Assembly (NCBI RefSeq): GCF_002999335.1 | Contig: NW_020312102.1 | Coordinates: forward strand, 30,826 to 94,825 | DNA: 64,000 nt | Reading direction: 5' to 3' | Origin: Cyclospora cayetanensis | Lineage: Eukaryota; Apicomplexa; Conoidasida; Eucoccidiorida; Eimeriidae | In this document: piece after piece, positions 46,535 to 55,860 of the stretch | Layout: each line of letters starts with the position of its first letter | How positions within the stretch are numbered: position 1 is the first letter of the stretch | Translations under genes and position numbers: made by a program | The notes under the pieces: generated by a model | What the model saw: the letters and a program-made list of their open reading frames with translations, nothing else | Told to the model about the DNA's origin: nothing | Database searches by the model: none

Positions 46535-47592
46535 ATGCATGTGTGCATGTATGTGTGCATGTACGTGCGTTTGTATGTGCGTGTAGATTCAACGACGAAT
46601 CAACCCCCGCCGGCAAGTTTGTCCTGCGGCTCTGTGCTGAAGCGGAGGCAAGGAGTCATGAGGATCTCAAGAAAATCTGCAAAGATTCAAAGGTAGGAGG
46701 AGGCGTCTTCTGAGGCGATTCTCCATTTGCAGTCCCTCCTGCATCTCTTGCCCGTTTGAAGAAGCCGTATGTCTCAGTCCACCACACAGGCGTTCCCGTC
46801 TGGTTCCGCCTTGCAGCGCTGCCTGCAGGTTTCGGTTGCAGTTGGTCTACAGGAGGCGCTCACACTATCCTGCTCTGCATGCAGTCTTGTGAGCGCTAGG
46901 CTGCGGCAAAATAGTCTCGGGTGTCTCGCTTTCTGCAGCTTTGGTCGGTCTTCGACCCACAGTTCTGTCGTGGCAAGCAGCAGAAGGCTGGATCCCGTGC
47001 AAAGGGAGAAGGGGCCGTCAGGCGTACCGCGCATGCAGCGCCTCACGGCACTTCATCCGGAGCGTCTCCTCCCGCCAACACAGCGCTTTCCGCAACAGCA
47101 ACAGCAGCACTTGCTCCTGCTCCTGCTGGCGCGGCGTCTCATGAACTGTCTGGTCCTGCTCAGCTCCCTGTTCAGCGCTTCACCCCTGACGGAGGCGCTG
47201 CAGAAGACGCACTTGCTCCCGCGAAGCTGTCTCCCGCCAACGCCGCGCACTTGTATGCTGAGGGGATGTCAACAAGGACGTTGCTTCAACCACGAGATGC
47301 CTCTGGAGGATCCGACGCAGCTTCTGCTCCGGCACTGACAGAAGGGGTAGACGTCTCCGCAGAGGCCTCTGATGCTGGCTCCGAGATGGCATTGCAACAA
47401 ACGACCAACGCGGAGCCTTCGAGTGCTCATCTTGATGCCCATGCCGCTGCAGCCTTGGGGGCCCCTCGGGGGCCCCTACAGGCACCCTGGAGCAGAGAAG
47501 GTTCCCTCCTCGGTGGTCAGGGTAGGCTACGCACTGCTGCGTTCGCAGCTTCTGGGAGTCTCTTGATAGCCTGCGGACGAGTGCTCTTGTGA
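39567..47592 (+). CDS. large alpha-helical repeat protein, possibly a heptatricopeptide/RAP-type organellar RNA-binding factor
   Basis: Supported exons: ~39567-40691, 41203-43975, 44203-44481, 45551-45851, 46587-46692 and 46939-47592. The intron 40692-41202 (GTATGC, CTGCAG, phase 0) is clean. The intron from 43976 has a perfect GTAAGT donor, as does that from 45852. However, phases fail between exons 2-3, 3-4 and 4-5, so small exons are missing or indels are present. The protein is rich in helical pairs such as LLGLHRLRHCDAHLLEAFSG, LLCALEQMRLRDPLTISHLL and LVAMICIDKPAIFSRLLLAA. Their spacing recalls the ~37-residue heptatricopeptide repeats of apicomplexan mitochondrial and apicoplast RNA-binding proteins. 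No C-terminal RAP domain is seen. Long Gln/Ala runs interrupt the helices. The last exon could be a separate gene. Confidence 0.45.
40062..40157 (+). repeat. 24 bp coding tandem repeat, four copies
   Basis: Unit CCATTAGCAACAGCAGGAAG plus ACGA with few substitutions, read in frame as PLATAGRR four times in the first exon of the helical-repeat gene. The antisense frame is also open. Confidence 0.9.
40768..41062 (+). repeat. TGTGTATTTGTATG microsatellite intron core
   Basis: Nearly 300 bp of TGTATG and TGTATTTG units on the coding strand, inside the intron 40692-41202. It is open in several frames and produces spurious long Val/Cys/Tyr frames on the plus strand and Thr/His frames on the minus strand. 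Confidence 0.95.
45236..45425 (+). repeat. nested (CTG/CTA) repeat with ~55-65 bp higher-order units
   Basis: GCTACTACTGCT tracts are punctuated three times by CTCCTCTTCTGTGTG(TG)CAA. This gives a higher-order repeat inside a presumed intron between the exons ending 44481 and starting 45551. Confidence 0.85.
45990..46330 (+). repeat. GTT-rich minisatellite with a conserved TGCGTTTGCTCTTGCTTTT core
   Basis: The core recurs about six times (near 46003, 46072, 46131, 46181, 46242 and 46296) at 50-70 bp spacing, separated by GTT/TTGTTG tracts. It fills the first half of the intron that begins with GTAAGT at 45852. Confidence 0.85.
46386..46586 (+). repeat. (GT)n/GTAT microsatellite ending at an acceptor
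   Basis: Includes over 30 nearly pure GT units (46464-46533). It runs to within a few bases of the GTGTAG acceptor at 46586, so the usual pyrimidine tract is replaced by GT repeat. Confidence 0.9.
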
Positions 47593-47761
47593 AAGAGAGA
47601 GGGGCGAGGAGGCGTGGCTTTGGGGGATGTGCTTGATGGGCGACGCGTGAGCGTAGAAAACACTGGTAATGCAGTTTATAGGATCTGATGGATGGCCGTT
47701 AGCGCTCTTGCTGCACTGCGTGTAGGGGCCGCTGCTGCTGCTGCGCTTCCAGGCTTGCCGG

Positions 47762-50700
47762 ATGCCGATAACTGTCTCACGGGGAAGAGCTGGTATATCT
47801 ACTGCCGAGACAATGTACGTTTCGTTGGTTCATGAGGCCGTTGCATCTGCAGCCTCGCTGATCAACGCGCGAGAGGCCATAGGCAGGGAGGGGAGTCTGC
47901 CTGCAAAAAATCCAGAGCTCCCTGCTCCCAAACCCGCAGCAGCGCGTCTTTCTTCCTCCGAGTCTCACAGACTCAGAGAAGACGAGGCTTGTTTGGCGGT
48001 ATTTTTTACCGCTCCAGGGTGGCTGCCGCGGCTTTTATCGCTCCAGGGTGGCTGCCGCGGCTTTTATCGCTCCAGGGTGGCTGCCGCGGCTTTTATCGCT
48101 CCAGGGTGGCTGCCGCGGCTTTTATCGCTCCAGGGTGGCTGCCGCGGCTTTTCGTCGGCACTGGGAATGTTTTGTGTTTCTGCGCGTCTTCTGCCTTGGG
48201 CCACTTTTCCTTTATGCATATATATATATATATCGCTTGCCTTCTGCGGTGTACAACAGTCTGCACACTGAATACCGCTGCTGCTGCTGCGGAGTCGTTG
48301 GTCTCTCTCTCGTGCCTTGCAACCCTTTTCCCGATGCGGCTCTAGGCTTGTGCGCGGGGGTATAATACGTTGCGATGCGTGTGGCGTCGTGCAGATTTTG
48401 AGGCCACTCAAGGGCGATCGCTATGCTTACTTGTTTCTGACTCCAGTGCTTGACAGCTCAGAGCTTCCTGAAGCAGTGAAAACGTCTTACCGTTCTGTCA
48501 TCGCAAGGCCTATGGACTATGGGAATATTTGGGTGAGACGCAACACTCGCAGGAGCTGCTGCGGCTGCGACACCCCTGCGCGAGCTGCTCTGCTGTCTTC
48601 TGCTCTCCCCATCTAACAGGCAATCATCAAGAAACTTGCTGTAGGCCATCCCCAGCCCACCTTCCTGCGTGTGAAGCCTGAGACTCCACTGTGTGGTTCT
48701 GTCGTTGACTCAAATGCGGGTGCTGTGCATCATGCAGACTAAGCTAACCGCCAGAGACTACCACCATCCTCTGGAGTTCTTTGAAGAAATGTTTCTGGTA
48801 GGCGGCAGCAGCGGCAAAGACTGTAGAGGGGGTAGCAGCAGCAGCAAAGAGTGTAGAGGTAGCAGTAGCAGCAGCAAAGGGTGTAGAGGTAGCAGTAGCA
48901 GCAGCGGGTAGAGGGACGCTGGCAGATGGTTCAAGGAAGCCTTCTAAGAGCGTTGGATGCAAGTAGAAGCGAGACTGGTGTCAGTGTTGTGCTTTGAGAG
49001 ACACAGCAAGTGCGGTGGAGAGTGGTGTATCTGAAGTTCGTATGGCGTGAGTACTGCTCCCCTTTAGTAGGACAGGAGGCGTTAGTGCTGCTCTTCCCTG
49101 CAGGTGTATTCAAACTGCATGGAGTTCAACCCTCCAAACGATCAGCAGTGTGGATGGCTGCATCGCGTGGCAGAGAGGAGTCGAGATAAGTTTCTTGAGA
49201 GGTAGGTTCGAATTTTCCAGTCTTTTGCGGTTACTACTTCTGTTGAAGCCCCTTTCCTGTGGGAAGCGGCCAGGAGCTGGTTGTCACTGCCCACCCATAT
49301 TGCGCTGCATGCGCACTTTGCGAGACTTCAAGAAGAGGACTGCCTCACGGTTTGTGTGTATGTACACCACCTGCAGATGGCGTCGATGGGTAGTCCGCAT
49401 CTGGCGCGCTTTTGCGCAGCACAATGCTGCAGCAGCTGCAGCTCCACCTCCGATGCTGCAGCATCAGGCAGCAGCAGCTGCAGCAGCAGCAGTGGAGGCA
49501 GAACCTGAGGTTGCTGCTGGTCTGGCAGCAGCTAAAGCGGAGCTGCTAGGTCGACTGCATGCACAAGCGCCTGTGCCTCTGAAGACGCTGCAGCAGCAGC
49601 AACAGCAACAGCAGCAGCAACAGCAGCAGCTGCAACAGCAACAGCAGCAGCCATTGCAGCAGCCATTTCAGCAGCAGCCTACTCATGAAGGGGCACAGAG
49701 CAATGTTGGGGTGTCTCCTCCAAGTGCAGCGGCTGCTTCGCAGGATCCTAAGTACCGGTAATTCATTTATTTGAAGGCCATGTGTGGGGATTCCCGCGGG
49801 GTTGCAGTTTTTGCTGCGATTGTTGCTTCTGGTTTGTTTCGTGTGATGTGTGTCGCTGTGCTTGGAATGCTCGCTTGTCTCTGACGCTGGGTAGTAGTAG
49901 CAGTAGGAGTGGTAGCAGGAGTAGGAGTGGTGGTGGTAAAGTGGTGTTTGTGGTGATGACGCAGGGCGCTCGTTGTCGATTTGCTGGGGGAGGATGCGCT
50001 TGATGAAGGAAGCAATGGTTCAGTGGATCGCTCTGCGACGGCCACGCAGGAAAATCTGCAGCAACAGATTCAGCAGCTGCAGCAGCAGCAGCTGCTGCTG
50101 CAACAGGAGCGCATGCAGCTGCAGCAGCAGCAGCTGGAAATGCAGGAGCGAGAACACGCTCTTGCCCAAGCGTCTGCAGGCTGCCGTCCGTCCTCGCTTC
50201 CTGCAGACACTGCCGCTTCCCTGGCTCCTCTATGCTCTGAGCAGCCGCAGCAGCAGCCGCAGCAGCAGCAGCTGCTGCTGCGGCTTAGAGCTGCTGCCGC
50301 AGAAGGCGCCCCCGTTTCTCGCGGGGGAGATGCTCCCGTCGCGGCGAGTCTTTTGCAGCCGTCACCAGAACTGCAGGGAGGAGAGGCAGCAGCTCCGACG
50401 GGAGCAGGCACAGGCTTGGAAAGCAGCAGGAAGCCTAGAAGCGCAAAGCAGCGGCCTCTCAAGCAGACGCTGGCGCAGCAACCGCTTCAGATCTCCCAAG
50501 ACACTGCTGAGAACCATCAGCTGCCCGCAGTGTCTGCGGGGGGGAATCCACCTGTGCTTCTCGGGGAAGAGGGTGTGGCAATTCGAAGAATTGCTTCAGA
50601 AGATGCAGCAGCCACGGCAGCCTCGGCTGCAGGGGCTTTTTCAGGCTGCCCTCCCCTGGCGTCTCCGCATGCGATCGCTCCTGTCGAGCTCAAAGATCTC

Positions 50701-53700
50701 CCTGACGTCGCTAGTGCACACCCCTTGCCAGGGAACACCCCACCAGTCGCCACTCATCCTGCACCCCGCGGCAGCGGCGGAGGCGAGACTGAGCGATCCT
50801 TGCTGCCTCTGCCCACGCTGAGCGACTCCCCTCGACTCTGCGACATTATCGAGACGCCACCAGCAGAAGTCTTGGAAGCTATGGGGGTCAAAGACATCCT
50901 AAAGGCTTCTTCTGGGCCTGCTGCTGCTGCTGGTGCTCCTCTTCCTCTTGCTCCTGCTCCTCCTGCTGTTGTTGGTGCTTCTCTTCCTCTTGCTCCTGCT
51001 CCTCCTGCTGTTGTTGGTGCTTCTCTTCCTCTTCCTCCCCCTGCTGGTGCTTCTCTTCCTCTTCCTCCTCCTGCTGGTGCTTCTCTTCCTCTTCCTCCTC
51101 CTGCTGGTGCTTCTCTCCCTCTTCCTCTGCTTGCTCCTGCTGGTGCTGCTCTTTCACCAGCAGGGGCTTTAGGAGAAGCACTGCCGGCCTCTCTTCTTCT
51201 GTCTACTGCTCCTGCTGCCCTCTCCCCCGCGCATCATGCGCCTTGGATGGCGGGAATGCCTTCTTTATCGCTGGCTTCATCCTTAGGAGCAGAGTCTGGA
51301 AACGCAGCTGCTGCTGCATGCTCGGGGGGGCCCCCCGGTGGTAGGCCCCTGCGGGTGTCCGAACCGCGGGAGGGGCCCCTCCTCGAGGAGGGGCCCCATG
51401 CAGCAAATTCGCATTCTTTGGACGCACAGCAGCACCCACATCAGCTGCACAGCCGCGAGGGGATGCTTGCACCGAGGCTGCGTGTAGTCGTTCTCGAGTC
51501 TGCACGGCGAAGGGGTCGCCCTCCTCGCCTCCTGGTGCTGCCTTGGAAAGGCACAGGGCAGGGGCCTCTACCCGAGGGATTGGCAGTGAGACTGACGCAG
51601 TGCAGCTTGTAGCCTTCGCCGCAAGACAAGCAGTCTCAGAGGAACGTGCAGGTGGAGGAGCTGTGCCTCCGCGCGACTGTTGCCGGCTTGTTTTCTGTCT
51701 GGTGCGGTGGCTGTGCAGTGTCGACGCCGTCTCTGCTCAGTCAAGGACCCAGAAGATACCGCCTTTGCCGCGTCTGCGTCTGCTGTGCGTGGAGTGGAAG
51801 CAGAAGGGGGAGCAGCGGCAGCGTCTCCTGCGTTCGACGGGACGGTAAAGCGGGAGACGTTTGCATCGAGTTCGTCTGTGGGAGAAGAAGCCGCAGCAGC
51901 AGACGAAGAAAGAGGTGGCGGCACTGCAGCGACGAGGGCTACAGATCCAGAAACGTCTCTCCCCGCGGAGACGGGCAATGCGGAGGGTAGCAGCCGTAGC
52001 GGCAGCAGCAGGAAAGTGCGAGTCAAGCTACGTGTGCGGCTGAAGAGAAGATGCAACCGCAGAGAGCAGATGGGTGCAGAGACACGGCCAAATGGCGTCC
52101 TTGGGAGGGTGTTTTGTGTGGGAGGCACTGACAGCGACGCTGACGAGACGCTTGACGAGGAGTCGCAGGATGGCATTGGGAGAGACAGAGGCGCAGCAGC
52201 AGCGACTGCATCAGGGAGTGACCCCCTGTCAGCAGTGTGTGATGTTGGTGTTTTAGCCACGCGAGTGGAGAGGGTTGCAGCCGTAGCAGCAGCAGCAAGA
52301 GGCGCAGCGGCTGCAACCGAGATCGAAGCTGCAGCAGCGGATTGTAGTAGTGTAGTTCAGGTGCTGCAGTTAGCGTCTCGCGTGGGGTTGCTTCCCACAA
52401 CGGCGGAGTGGAGGGAAGCTCGGGCGAGGTAAATCACGAGGCTGTACCGTGTGCACGTGGCGTGCAGCTCCGCGGCAGTGCCTCCTCGTAGGGAGGGGTG
52501 ATATGCATATACATATATATATGTATTTATTGGTGGGGAGCTGCTCCTGCGAGATGCTTGCATCTGGTTTCTTTCTCTAGCCTGTCCTGTCCCTGTGCGA
52601 TTTTTCTCGCAGCATGCAGCACTGCGGCTTTGTACAACATGAGCTTTTCCGCTGCTGCAGGGGGTGCGTAGCAGCCGCCAGTCGGAGCAGCGACGGCAGC
52701 AGCAGTGGCAGGGATGCTGGCATAGAGCTGTGGATCCAGCAGCAGACTGTACGGATACAGCCGTCCGGAGCGTTGGTGCAGCTTCTAAGGGAGGATGCAT
52801 GCGATAATATGGGCTGCCCAGTGTCTGTGTCTTTGATGCGCTGCGTTCCCCTGAGCAACGTTGCCGCTACTGCTGCTGCTGCCACTGGCATTCAGCTGCT
52901 GCTGCACTTACGGCTGCAGCGAAGAGATGCTGCAACCACGGTGCTTGCGGACCAGGGGGAGTATGTCTTGCCTGCGCATACCCAGCTTGCAGCGTCATCA
53001 TCTTCAGCGCTCACAAGACTCAGCACAGCAGCAGGAGGCTCACAGCATGCAGCCCCTGCGCGAAGTGTGGGGTCTCATGCGGCGCGTGCAACACCACAGC
53101 CTGCCAGTAGTGAGGCGGCAGCAAGTACAGGCAGCGTGTGTCGGTGCTGCTCGGAGTTTTTAGCGTGGAAAAAAAGCGCAGACACCCGCTTGGCAGCTCA
53201 GCACTGCGTCTTTGGCCGTGAGCGTCAGATTATCAGGTAAGCACAGGCAGACGTTGCTGCTGATACCACGGCTATTTTGTTTTTTGTAGGGCAGGTGGGT
53301 TGGTTTAGGGAAGGAGGCATTTTTGGTGCTGCTTCCAGAGCAGCCAATGATGTTGCCAAAAAATGAGGGCCTTGGGGGGTGTATGTACATACGGCGCCGA
53401 ATCCTGTGATGCCACGCTGTTACTGCGGATTGATCCGTGCTAGCTCGAGACATGCCGAGCCGTCGCTGTTGCGTTCTCCTGTCTAAAATACCACAGGAGC
53501 CTTCCCAGCCGTCTCATCGAGGAGGCGCAGCAGAAGAAGAGACAGCAGGAAGGCGGAGCGGTCCCCCTGTCTGCGTCACCATGGAGGTTGGATTCTTGCA
53601 GACGCCTGTCAGATGCTTTGGGGAGTGCGCTGCTGCAGCTGACTGTGCGTGCTGCAGCAGCGGCAGAGGCTGCAGGAACCGGCTGTAACAGCCCCCCCAA

Positions 53701-54450
53701 AGGCACCAGGTCGTGCAATGAGGGGCAGACACACGCAACAAACAGCACTATCAGGAGGTTGTCTTCAGGATTAAGTTTCGTGGAGGTACGACACTGCGTA
53801 GTCTACATTTCTCCTTCCGCTTGCGGTGTGAGGCACATGAGGATGCAGCGTCAAGGGCGCTCGTGCCCTTGTGTAGCAGCAGTTGACTGTGTGGCTGTTG
53901 ATCCACCTCTTGAAGCTCCTTGCCGCGAGTTGTGCTGTCGTCTGAGGCTTTTTCACTGCAGGAGCTAAACGTGTGGATAGCAGCAATACCTGGCGAACTC
54001 CACTTGCCGCTGCACCAACCAAAACAATTGCTGCAGCAACGGCAGCGTATGTTGCGGCTGCCAGCTGTCGATCTTTTGCTGCTTCACTCTGCGCCTTTGG
54101 GGCTTGTTGCCCTTGCGGGTGCGCGTACATGCGCAAGCAGCCCGCACTTTTGCATGCCGAGAGTTTCGGCTTTAGACACGCCTGCTGCTGATGGGGATGC
54201 TGCTGCCGTTATTTGCCCCTCCTCACACAACACGCAGCAGGAACTTGAACCGAGCCGAAGTGCGGCCTCATCAGAAACCGCTCGCAAGCGGAAAACCTCC
54301 GTCACAGAGGACAATGAAGAGCATAACTGCAGTGGCAACAACAGCAGCAGCAGCTGCTGCTGCAGCCGCTGCTGCTGTTGCTGTCGATTTTTCAGGCATC
54401 CTGCAGGGCCCACAATGGAGCCGTTGCAGGTGGCACTCTCTCTTGGGTGA
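47762..54450 (+). CDS. bromodomain protein with large Gln/Ala-rich C-terminal part
   Basis: Predicted acetyl-lysine reader on chromatin. Exons, all phases closing: 47762-47998 (ATG at 47762), 48395-48532, 48620-48640, 48738-48797, 49104-49201, 49377-49757, 49965-~51497, 51587-51651, 51741-52428, 52661-53236, 53497-53785, 53962-54450. Spliced exons 2-5 form one bromodomain: VKTSYRSVIARPMDYGNIW (ZA-loop end), AIIKKLA, TKLTARDYHHPLEFFEEMFL, then VYSNCMEFNPPN, whose Asn of the YSNCxxFNPP motif is the acetyl-lysine anchor. The following ~1500 residues have Gln-, Ala- and Pro-rich disorder, a Gln coiled coil (~50050-50160) and an unrecognised ordered block (QPSGALVQLLREDACDNMGC). The end is uncertain: a CTTGG/GTGAGG donor at 54447 could splice in phase to 55341-55407 and 55472-55615. 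No other chromatin domain is visible. Confidence 0.8.
48011..48155 (+). repeat. 29 bp tandem repeat, five copies, in bromodomain-gene intron 1
   Basis: Unit GCTCCAGGGTGGCTGCCGCG plus GCTTTTATC, starting at 48011, 48040, 48069, 48098 and 48127, almost without substitutions. Because 29 is not a multiple of three and the unit lacks stops, all three plus frames stay open through the array. It lies in the intron 47999-48394, followed by a TA tract (48216-48232). Confidence 0.95.
48811..48908 (+). repeat. GGTAGCAGCAGCAGCAAAG repeat in a bromodomain intron
   Basis: Four variants of a ~30 bp AGCAGCAGCAAAGAGTGTAGA unit lie shortly after the GTAGGC donor at 48798. The intron has CAG-type composition like exons, so it can be mistaken for coding. 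Confidence 0.85.
51372..51397. repeat. 26 bp perfect palindrome in a coding exon
   Basis: GGGGCCCCTCCTC is followed directly by its reverse complement, in frame as EGPLLEEGP. A similar GGGGGGCCCCCC block lies 40 bp upstream. Confidence 0.95.
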
Positions 54451-55860
54451 GGGGTGTCCGTACGTTTCGGCGGAGTGTGCGCATAAGCCAACTGCTGGAA
54501 AGCGCAATTTTTATACTCAAAACGTCGAAAGGCTGGCCTGCAGCCGGGTATCCGCAGGTGTACTGGCGCCCCACACGCCCATCAGCATGGAGGGATAGCT
54601 GCGGTGTACGCTCACTGGGAGACTATCGTCCTCCGTTTAGTGTCGTGCGGAGCTCTTATTCTATCTACGAATTCGCTTCCCTAGAGAGAGCAGCCAGCCA
54701 GCGAGTTGCGGAGGGAACGACGGCCAGGGTCACTAGTTAAGGATTCACGAGCAGCCCCCGATTGAGGAATGGGCGGCTTTGCACGCAAATTGCATTACTG
54801 TCAGTGCAACTTTAAAGAGGCTCATTCAAGCACTAAGGACCTATTGTGTCAAGAAGCACGTATCGGGCATGACGGGGTTCGAAGACACCTTTAGAGGAGG
54901 AATATCGGTACAGAGAGCGCCACGTCTGCTCAGTGCGAAGAAACGAGCTCCGCTACAGTGAATTTCGCCGCTACTGCCTCCCGTGCGTTGGCCTCTACGA
55001 CTAGCATGAGCGATTTTGAAGTACTGCCGCCTGTCGCCGGCACTAGCACACCCAGCCAGAAGTCTTCTCCCGCTATGCACATAAGAGGCCCCAGACCAAA
55101 CAACATAGGCAGGCAATTGCATGGCATAGGTACATACACACAGCAATAACAACGCAATAAGTACGAAGTGTGGTGTTGAAGCGCCTACAGCCGCAGTCAG
55201 GTTGACACATTTCTGTAGAGGCCCTCCTCAGCAGCGGCTCCGGGTACAGCGAAGCGGCACATGCTGTGCGTCATTTTGTTTGAGATTTGCCTTCATGACC
55301 CCTAATTCCACTCATTAGTGTGGATTATGGTCTTTTGCAGCCGCATATACAGACGATTTTCTCCGGGCATCATTGCGGTGCGGGTTTTTCTGCAGTTGTG
55401 GAGTCTCGTAAGGGGCCCTCCTACCCGCTGCTCCTCCTCCTCGTGGGTGCCCCCTTCTGTTGCTGCCACAGATCTCCTGTTTGTCTTTGCCTCGTCTTTC
55501 CTTCCGCGACGGGCTGCAGACAGACACTGCATACCCTTCGCGCTTCGCCCTTCGCGGGGAGGCACTTGGCATCGGTGTTTCGCACACGCCTCGAGCAGCA
55601 GGGAACCCCTCATGATGAGATTCCAAGCGAGAGCGCACAACTGAAGCGTCCAGAAGCAAGAAGCACACGCTGCACTTAAGTCTCAGCAGGCACTCACACT
55701 GCCCGCCTACGCTGCTGGCAGACTCGCGGCAAAGCCGCTACACACGCGATCGTCGCTGTTGCTGCTGCGGCAGCATTGTGGGGCAGGGAGGCTCCGCAGT
55801 TTCCCGTCTTCTCCAGGCTTCCAGACGCCGCTGCCTTAGGCTCTCCGAGCTGCACACATC
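54451..55860. other. region between bromodomain and DUF726 genes
   Basis: It may hold the last two exons of the bromodomain gene. The block 55341-55407 (RIYRRFSPGIIAVRVFLQLW) has a TTTTGCAG acceptor and a GTAAGG donor. A block from 55472 to a TGA at 55615 follows a GCTGCCACAG acceptor. An alternative frame to 55679 (LASVFRTRLEQQGTPHDEIP) is equally coding-like. Frames at 54485-54740 and 54779-54961 have no domain. There are no microsatellites. Confidence 0.4.

Noticed and set aside
46110..46616. Thr/His-rich minus-strand and Val/Cys-rich plus-strand frames
   Set aside because: Products of GT and GTT repeats in an intron; no stops arise because the unit lacks them.
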